This document shows positions 61,699 to 64,000 of a stretch of 64,000 nt of DNA, piece after piece; position 1 is the first letter of the stretch, and each line of letters begins with the position of its first letter. The stretch lies in the NCBI GenBank assembly GCA_964391725.1, contig CAYMNB010000007.1, positions 18,944 through 82,943 of the forward strand, read 5' to 3'. Below the pieces are notes generated by a model. That model saw only the letters and a list, made by a program, of their open reading frames with translations. It was not told the DNA's origin and made no database searches. This DNA is from SpSt-1165 sp964391725. Its GTDB lineage: Bacteria; Chloroflexota; Anaerolineae; Anaerolineales; Anaerolineaceae. The position numbers and the translations under genes were made by a program.

Positions 61699-63333
61699 TT
61701 ATATCTGGGGAATGGCGCACCCATCCGCGCGCGGGTCGCTGCCGCCGCATAGTACACCGCTCTGGCGGTTGCGCAGGATGATCTGGCCGCGCCCGAAGAG
61801 TGCGCGTTGCAATCCGCCGACGGTTTTGATCTCGTGGCCCATGTCTGATAGCTGTGAGATGGTGCGCAGCGGTACTTCGCTTTCAATCGACACAGAACTG
61901 GTGAGGCGGTCGGGTTCAATATGGAAGCGCGGGTGATTGAGGGCTTCCTGCGGGTCAAGGCCGTCATCTACCAATGCCACCACCACCTGCATGTGCCCCT
62001 GCGGTTGCATGAAACCGCCCATCACGCCGAAACTGGCGAAGAGGGAGTTGTCATCAACGCGGGTTGCCATGGCGGGGATGATGGTGTGATAGGGGCGTTT
62101 GCCCGGTGCAAGTGCGTTGGCATGGCTCGGATCAAGGGAGAAGTTGTGTCCGCGGTTCTGCAGGGTGAAGCCGAAACCTTTGGGGACAATGCCGGTGCCG
62201 AAACCCATGTAGTTGGAGTTGATGAACGAACAGGCGTTGCCTTCCGCATCCACCACGCTGAAATAGACGGTGTCGGTGCCGGCATAAGGAACGCCAAAGC
62301 GGATCTCAGGGTTGGCGCGCTTGGGATCGATCAGTTGGCGGCGGTGGTCGGCATACGATTTACTGAGGAGATCATTAAGCGGAATATCGCTGAAGCGTGG
62401 GTCAGCAACATAGTGGCGCGTGTCGGCAAAAGCAATGCGCATGGCTTCGATCAACAGGTGATAGCGTTCTGCGGTGGTCTGCCCGATGGGGGAGAGGTCA
62501 AAACCTTCTAAAATGTTGAGGGCAAGCAGCGCTGCCAATCCCTGCCCGTTGGGGGGACACTCCCACACGCGCACACCGCGGTAATCGGTTGAAATGGGTT
62601 CAATGAACTCTGATTGATGTTCATATAAGTCCTGCAATTGCATGACCCCGCCCATTTCCTGCAACACTTCGACGATGGCTTCGGCGATAGGTCCGCGGTA
62701 GAAGGCATCTTTGCCGCCTTCCGCCACCAGGTGCAGGGTCTTGGCGAGGTTGGGGTTACGGAAAATCTCACCAGGGTTGGGCCCACGCCCGTCGATGGTC
62801 AGTTCATGGCCGTTGGGTGACTGTGATAACTGGTGTTCCGCGCCGTTCTGCCAGAAGGTGGCGGTTAATGGTGCGACCGGGAAGCCGTTCTGCGCCAATT
62901 CAATGGCCGGTGCCAGCACCTCTGCCAGCGCGAGCCTGCCCCAGGCGGCAACAGTGTCTGCCCAGCAGGCGCAGGCACCCGGCACCGTGACGGTGAAGGG
63001 ATGAAAGCGCGGCAATTCATGGCTGAAGCCATGCTTTTCGAGTAAGGATAGTGACAATTTCTGCGGGGCGCGTCCGGAACCGTTGATGCCTTTGACCGTG
63101 CTGGTGCCGGCATCATAAAACAGGGCGAATGCGTCACCGCCGATACCGGTGGAGGTGGGTTCAGTTACGTTGAGGGCGGCCGCGACTGCCACAGCGGCGT
63201 CGGCGGCATTGCCGCCTGCCGAAAGGATCTGTACCCCGATGGCGCTTGCCAGCGGTTGTGAACTGGCGACCATACCCTTGTGCGAGAATACCGGTGAACG
63301 ATAGGAGTGGAATTCATGTTTTCGTGCTTGCAT
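61699..63333 (-). CDS. ggt: Gamma-glutamyltransferase
   Basis: 544 residues from the ATG at 63333 (MQARKHEFHSYRSPVFSHKG). MVASSQPLASAIGVQILSAG with GGNAADAAVAVAAALNVTEP and GIGGDAFALFYD are family blocks. The Ntn nucleophile is the Thr in YAGTDTVYFSVVDAEGNA, where the precursor is self-cleaved, and FGVMGGFMQPQGHMQVV lies in the small subunit. No signal peptide is visible, unlike secreted GGTs, so this may be a cytoplasmic GGT-like acylase acting on glutathione-like or other gamma-glutamyl or cephalosporin-type amides. The uvrC start lies 8 bases beyond its stop. Confidence 0.9.
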   Translation of the reverse strand: MQARKHEFHSYRSPVFSHKGMVASSQPLASAIGVQILSAGGNAADAAVAVAAALNVTEPTSTGIGGDAFALFYDAGTSTVKGINGSGRAPQKLSLSLLEKHGFSHELPRFHPFTVTVPGACACWADTVAAWGRLALAEVLAPAIELAQNGFPVAPLTATFWQNGAEHQLSQSPNGHELTIDGRGPNPGEIFRNPNLAKTLHLVAEGGKDAFYRGPIAEAIVEVLQEMGGVMQLQDLYEHQSEFIEPISTDYRGVRVWECPPNGQGLAALLALNILEGFDLSPIGQTTAERYHLLIEAMRIAFADTRHYVADPRFSDIPLNDLLSKSYADHRRQLIDPKRANPEIRFGVPYAGTDTVYFSVVDAEGNACSFINSNYMGFGTGIVPKGFGFTLQNRGHNFSLDPSHANALAPGKRPYHTIIPAMATRVDDNSLFASFGVMGGFMQPQGHMQVVVALVDDGLDPQEALNHPRFHIEPDRLTSSVSIESEVPLRTISQLSDMGHEIKTVGGLQRALFGRGQIILRNRQSGVLCGGSDPRADGCAIPQI

Positions 63334-63339
63334 AGTATC

Positions 63340-63357
63340 GATTATAGTTGATATTGG
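63340..63357 (-). promoter_or_regulatory. Second copy of the 18-base TATAAT element
   Basis: Identical to 55027-55044. On the minus strand the TATAAT lies about 12 bases before the ggt ATG. If it is the -10 box, the transcript would have almost no leader. Confidence 0.4.
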
Positions 63358-63418
63358 GCTCTGGCAGATATTGGCAGTTGCTGTGCTTTCGTTCATTTTC
63401 ACTTGTGCGATGATATCT

Positions 63419-63762
63419 CTGTCCGTTATTGGACAGGCACAAGGGCTGTACGGTGAGAACTTTGAGTTTTTTGAAAACTCAAAGTTCTTTACCCTATCAA
63501 GGGTTGTGGGGCAATAACAGGATGTCCGGCGGTTTCGATTTCTCCGCTCCCTGCGCTCGGTCAAAATGACCGGGCGCAGGACCTTGTTGGAGAAGAGCTG
63601 GCCACATCATGCCTTTCACTTAACGAACGACACGGAGTTTATTCTTGTAAACTCCGTGTCTGGGTATCAAAACAAGAAATGGGGGATGTGGATAGCCGCC
63701 AAATTCATGCAAGGAATGAATTGTTGTTCCTGTCCGTTTTCGGACACCCTCAGGGGGTGTCC
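63419..63762. repeat. Hairpin-dense intergenic region
   Basis: The approximately 440 bases between ggt and the SPFH gene hold no gene but several perfect inverted repeats. These are CTGTCC/GGACAG (63419-63436), GAACTTTGAGTTTT/AAAACTCAAAGTTC (63457-63487, 14 bp), CGGTCA/TGACCG near 63560, GACACGGAGTTTA/TAAACTCCGTGTC (63629-63660, 13 bp), TGTCCG/CGGACA (63731-63746) and GGACACCC/GGGTGTCC (63742-63762). The segment CTCCCTGCGCTCGGTCAAAA resembles interspersed non-coding repeats. Probably a mosaic of palindromic elements. Confidence 0.7.
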
Positions 63763-63776
63763 CTACAACAAGGTTG

Positions 63777-64000
63777 CTATTCGCCGTCTTCTTCTTGCAC
63801 CTGCGGCAGGGTCAGGGGCGGCAGCTGGTCGAGTTCTTCTTCCATGAGGGGGCTCAGATCAAACAGGTAAGGTGACTGGGACGGCAGGAACATGACCCTG
63901 ACATTCGGCGCTAACTGCTGGATATACAGGTAATTGATCAGGTCAGGGTTTTTGCTGATGACCTGGTTGATCAATTCAAGCGCTTCTGCTTCGGCTTTGG
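63777..64000 (-). CDS. SPFH/Band-7 (stomatin/prohibitin-like) protein, C-terminal end (partial)
   Basis: The frame runs off the window. The visible 73 residues begin KAEAEALELINQVISKNPDL, followed by INYLYIQQLAPNVRVMFLPS. This is the Ala/Glu-rich coiled-coil end and the L-x-Y-x-Y-I-x-x-L-x-P-N-V pattern of SPFH proteins. The tail ends in an acidic, Pro-rich segment. It would form membrane-associated oligomers. Confidence 0.75.
   Translation of the reverse strand, partial: KAEAEALELINQVISKNPDLINYLYIQQLAPNVRVMFLPSQSPYLFDLSPLMEEELDQLPPLTLPQVQEEDGE

Noticed and set aside
1..64000. CRISPR array, intact insertion sequence, prophage or toxin-antitoxin pair
   Set aside because: No regularly spaced repeats, transposase, integrase or phage structural genes were seen on either strand.

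Overview
The window (about 53% G+C, three 100-base runs of N) looks like a metagenome-derived scaffold from a Chloroflexota bacterium, probably Anaerolineae-like. This is an inference from the Thr/Pro-rich spacers of its exported proteins, a PfaA-type lipid synthase next to an acyl-CoA carboxylase, many glycoside hydrolases, and LCP and VanW-type wall proteins. No rRNA or other decisive marker is present. There is one tRNA (Pro, UGG), and no CRISPR array, intact insertion sequence or prophage.

Layout. 0-2 kb: end of a peptide ABC ATPase, a UroD-family protein and two small membrane proteins. 2.2-5.8 kb: a tight four-gene sugar-phosphate operon (GmhA-like SIS isomerase, HAD phosphatase, deoxyhypusine-synthase-like protein, PfkB kinase). 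5.9-16.7 kb: a secondary-lipid/PUFA-synthase-like cluster (KS-AT-ACP, pseudo-KR, KR-DH, PfaB-like AT, PfaD enoyl reductase, phosphopantetheinyl transferase). 16.7-20.3 kb, convergent: the three subunits of an acetyl/propionyl-CoA carboxylase, which could supply its extender units. 20.4-25.1 kb: an ECF sigma factor with a membrane partner, beta-phosphoglucomutase, a VOC protein, a frameshifted nucleotidyltransferase and a C69 peptidase. 25.2-34.2 kb: glycan degradation (GH3-esterase fusion, GH116, DUF4038 hydrolase) with an XRE regulator, a permease remnant and an S41-peptidase remnant. 34.4-39.7 kb: DegV, a flavin reductase, a possible small RNA, GNAT, GT2, tRNA-Pro, a lipoprotein esterase and a CBS-ACT protein. 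39.8-46.8 kb: envelope proteins (two anchored paralogues, LCP, VanW, YgjV-like, YdcF-like). 46.8-51 kb: the 5-oxoprolinase operon pxpBC..A, interrupted by a glycosyltransferase and a decayed second pxpA start. 51-56.4 kb: sugar-metabolism genes and a nucleotidyltransferase. 56.5-64 kb: radical SAM, a toroid-fold protein, an alpha/beta hydrolase without its serine, uvrC, gamma-glutamyltransferase, a hairpin-rich spacer and the end of an SPFH protein.

The most notable signal is at 9704-9748. The pfaA-like gene ends at an in-frame A-AAA-AAA heptamer followed, after 7 nt, by a perfect 7-bp stem. The -1 frame continues with the part of the synthase that should follow and has no convincing start of its own. 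This has the form of a programmed -1 frameshift.

All three N gaps are flanked by identical 55-base direct repeats and interrupt genes. Removing 155 bases (the N run plus one repeat copy) restores the reading frame of all three, so these are assembly joins and not biology.
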